Positions 63,001 to 64,000 of a stretch of 64,000 nt of DNA are shown piece by piece; within the stretch, counting starts at the first letter, position 1, and each line of letters starts with the position of its first letter. The notes below the pieces were generated by a model. It saw only the letters and a program-made list of their open reading frames with translations, searched no databases and was not told where the DNA came from. Both the position numbers and the translations under genes were made by a program. The stretch comes from Novipirellula caenicola (GTDB taxonomy: Bacteria; Planctomycetota; Planctomycetia; Pirellulales; Pirellulaceae): the NCBI RefSeq assembly GCF_039545035.1, contig NZ_BAABRO010000005.1:62001-126000 (forward strand). Reading direction: 5' to 3'.

Positions 63001-63507
63001 AAACTGCAAATCACCCAAGGACAACTCGAAGAACTTCGCCGCGTCAATGAAGAACGCCGTGAAGAGATCGCCGCTCAAAGCGACCAACTCGATTCGCTAA
63101 AGAGCCAACTGAAGGACTTCAGCCAACTGCGACATCAATTCGAAGATGTACAGCAGCAGCTTGATGAAACGCGGGAACAGCGAAGCGAAATCCAAGTGAC
63201 GATCGACAAGCAACAAACGACGATCCAAGAACTGCAAGATCAACTTGAACAATCCGAGCAGCTTCGCCCCGAAAACGATGCATTGCAAACCCAGATCACG
63301 GACCTGCGTGAACATCTCAGCCGAGTGACGGCGGAACTCGAAGACAGTCTCGATGCGAATGCCAAGGCGAGCACTCGAATTCGCGATCTCGAAGGCGAGC
63401 TACACGAGCATGCTGAAAAGATTCGCGAACTGCGACGTGCACGCGTTGCGGCGACCGAAATCCAGCGGCCGATGAACGCCGACGACGATGTCAAACGAGC
63501 GGCATGA
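60091..63507 (+). CDS. Membrane-anchored giant coiled-coil protein with 49-residue repeats
   Basis: A 1138-residue protein. One membrane helix lies near the N-terminus (about 10-28, AYSMLAFLLAGLLVGHLLW); the rest is continuous Gln/Glu-rich coiled coil to about 1110, ending in a basic tail. From about residue 330 to 625 the chain consists of six 49-residue repeats (seven heptads each); the last four are nearly identical (core IAGLIDTQQQLAEENQQHLE). ATG 60091 is the start; the TTG 12 codons upstream is unlikely. No enzymatic domain is seen. A structural role in the cytoplasm or periplasm of this compartmented phylum is plausible. It stands alone. Confidence 0.85.
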   Translation: MTELFGLPAAYSMLAFLLAGLLVGHLLWYRDSASERKRLRETEDRYLKSREVVRQHKQHVAELESQLNAKSSELDNRSSEHEKLTDRNAELQKLLDNARSESSEAAAARAEATTRLDEEVSRNELLVSQLQEVLQTRTALDAEIQQTRQENETRGQQIQDLQQTNTQLNDELVQLRAELLKRQSEIVETTDQTVTDLRQQLESAQANYQQATESNQNLEQELLARVAEIQQRDAEIAELTAQQAAASEQTQAQQERLSQLEEEIKSKQTWLDQMSDEIESLLPLRAELADTAVALAERKMAYDQLVKQNDAQAETIDQLTAQNSDSGNRYESLQQQLSDKETEITTLTAKHDQLAEDYRQQAEAMATLTAEKQESDDRLASLQLELGDKTNELTALMDQHQRLTEENQRQTETICNLTAKHSDAGDRYDSLQQQISQKEAEIAGLIDTQQQLAEENQQHLETIATLTTVHSETVDQAESLQQQISQKEAEIAGLIDTQQQLAEENQQHLETIASLTTQHSETADQAESLQQQISQKEAEIAGLIDTQQQLAEENQQHLETIASLTTQHSETADQAESLQQQISQKEAEIAGLIDTQQQLAEENQQHLETIATLNAQHNGTGEDTQLLQQQLDEKDNAIAEAIAYQEQLQQSLQAKIAEIARLEDEMSELAPLQSVVAGKQSELVQLQQRLSSTLIDLERQTETLQSQENEISQLQQQLLAAGTATEELEQTQSELTQTKAELEQSATALAETQTVLSQRQQELEQTHSQLSETVQLLNELKSEKEQSGIEIQQLASELSQTQARLSSSQDELDQTKSKLIETTLRLDELKSEREHHVAEIQQLNAIREQTAAMLEQANAKSNQSKTLLEQHKSQLDQAKVQIEQSSDRIKRLADENSQLRGSIRPRQAEFEQMQSQFADLQRSAEELVFAKQTIVELQHEIAAFEKTKHELVQQSERWQQEAETSASIREKLQITQGQLEELRRVNEERREEIAAQSDQLDSLKSQLKDFSQLRHQFEDVQQQLDETREQRSEIQVTIDKQQTTIQELQDQLEQSEQLRPENDALQTQITDLREHLSRVTAELEDSLDANAKASTRIRDLEGELHEHAEKIRELRRARVAATEIQRPMNADDDVKRAA
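61378..61965 (+). repeat. Four tandem 147-bp repeats inside the coiled-coil gene
   Basis: Units begin at 61378, 61525, 61672 and 61819, each 147 bp with only scattered, mostly synonymous differences; the fourth diverges in its last third. Two more diverged units lie just upstream. The exact multiple of three and of seven codons keeps both frame and heptad phase. Confidence 0.9.
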
Positions 63508-63527
63508 TCCAGTGGCGAACGCCCCCA

Positions 63528-64000
63528 TCAAAGCCCGGGCTGTAGCGGTTGCTCAGCCATGTCTCGGTACACACCCTGCAACGTATTGGCCGTGGTAGGA
63601 ATCAGATTGAACTGAGGCAACGAACCGGGCTGCAATCGTCCCTGTTTTGACCTGCCCATTGCATTGGCTCCATTGATGGTCCCCATACCGAGCACCTTTT
63701 CGGGATCGATGTCGGGACGATGCTTTAGCAAAAACTGAACCTCTCGCCAAAGATTCAAATCAGGATTACTGGCTCGCGAATCGGTTCCTAGGGCGACGCG
63801 AATCCCGCGGGCCAACATCTCGCCGACCGGATGCGGCTTGTATCGGAAAAAGTGATGCGTCCGCGGACAATAGACAACACTTAGCGATGGATGCTTGGCG
63901 ATTTGCTCGATTTCGCTTGGCTGAAAATCGTTGCCATGCACGAGCAAACCATGCGGCACCTTGGCCAGCAGATCGATCAACCAACGAAACGGTTGATCGT
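63528..64000 (-). CDS. Amidohydrolase, chlorohydrolase/deaminase type (N-terminus cut by window)
   Basis: C-terminal part of an amidohydrolase-superfamily enzyme of the TrzN/SsnA/MtaD type (metal-dependent deaminase or dehalogenase). Visible landmarks are LLVHGNDF, with a His of the metal site; VVYCPRTHHFFRYKPHP; and VALGTDSRASNPDLNLWREV, with the catalytic Asp and its following helix. The last 60 residues show GMGTINGANAMG, typical of the pre-C-terminal helix. The frame continues past the window edge, so the N-terminal HxH strand is missing here. The Met at 63980 is internal. The gene is convergent with the coiled-coil gene, with 20 bp between stops. Confidence 0.87.
   Translation of the reverse strand, partial: DQPFRWLIDLLAKVPHGLLVHGNDFQPSEIEQIAKHPSLSVVYCPRTHHFFRYKPHPVGEMLARGIRVALGTDSRASNPDLNLWREVQFLLKHRPDIDPEKVLGMGTINGANAMGRSKQGRLQPGSLPQFNLIPTTANTLQGVYRDMAEQPLQPGL

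Overview
The window looks like a chromosomal segment of a planctomycete of the Pirellulaceae (Rhodopirellula/Blastopirellula type). Evidence: a PSD1 cytochrome/DUF1501 gene pair, a DUF1559 prepilin-like protein followed by a small lipoprotein, further pseudopilin-like proteins, DUF1573, planctomycete-style secreted proteins, futalosine-pathway menaquinone genes, few strong Shine-Dalgarno sites, and G+C judged by eye to be in the mid-50s. No rRNA, tRNA, CRISPR array, phage module or transposase gene was found. Most of the DNA is ordinary housekeeping and envelope genes; the unusual material is in the intergenic DNA and a few unrecognised genes.

Layout. 0-9 kb: phosphodiesterase (5' cut), TPR-peroxiredoxin, compact PqiA/PqiB (MCE) pair, TlpA-like thioredoxin, KefB-like antiporter. 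9-15 kb: HEAT-repeat protein with a small membrane protein, small conserved ORF, TatD-family hydrolase (EboB-like), SLC12/APC-type transporter. 15-16.6 kb: repeat-rich accessory stretch with two small ORFs, each preceded by a copy of a ~125-bp repeat, then a 259-bp MITE-like element with 18-bp perfect terminal inverted repeats. 16.6-26 kb: ThrE exporter, DUF3293, ModA-like protein, metallophosphoesterase-LamG, lipoprotein, DUF1559, glycerate dehydrogenase, WYL regulator, GGCT. 26-34 kb: RsmG, CysD and a CysN-CysC fusion (sulfate activation to PAPS), a very large secreted protein, a sugar isomerase-like protein. 34-37 kb: mqnD, mqnB and tsaD on one strand, then rpmA. 37.6-39.9 kb: an overlapping pair of unrecognised membrane/periplasmic proteins. 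40-48 kb: DUF1501/PSD1 pair, small zinc ribbon, PQQ-like propeller, DUF971, phenylacetate-CoA-ligase-like enzyme. 48.6-53 kb: two tandem pseudopilin-like genes and DUF1573. 53-57.5 kb: miaB with a tiny upstream membrane ORF, and a non-catalytic/catalytic M16 peptidase pair. 57.6-64 kb: an unrecognised 670-aa protein, a 1139-aa membrane-anchored coiled-coil protein with 147-bp tandem repeats, and an amidohydrolase cut by the window end.

The most notable observations are: (1) a 14-bp direct repeat with 17-bp period at the start of the first M16 gene, whose removal would restore an ATG start in frame with the conserved N-terminus; (2) a dispersed family of palindromic, MITE/REP-like elements, four copies, each just downstream of a plus-strand gene; (3) the repeat/small-ORF region at 15-16.6 kb; (4) the overlapping hypothetical gene pair at 37.6-39.9 kb, the best candidate here for an undescribed envelope system; (5) a structured leader before the second pseudopilin gene. 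All family assignments come from reading translated sequence; no database search was run.
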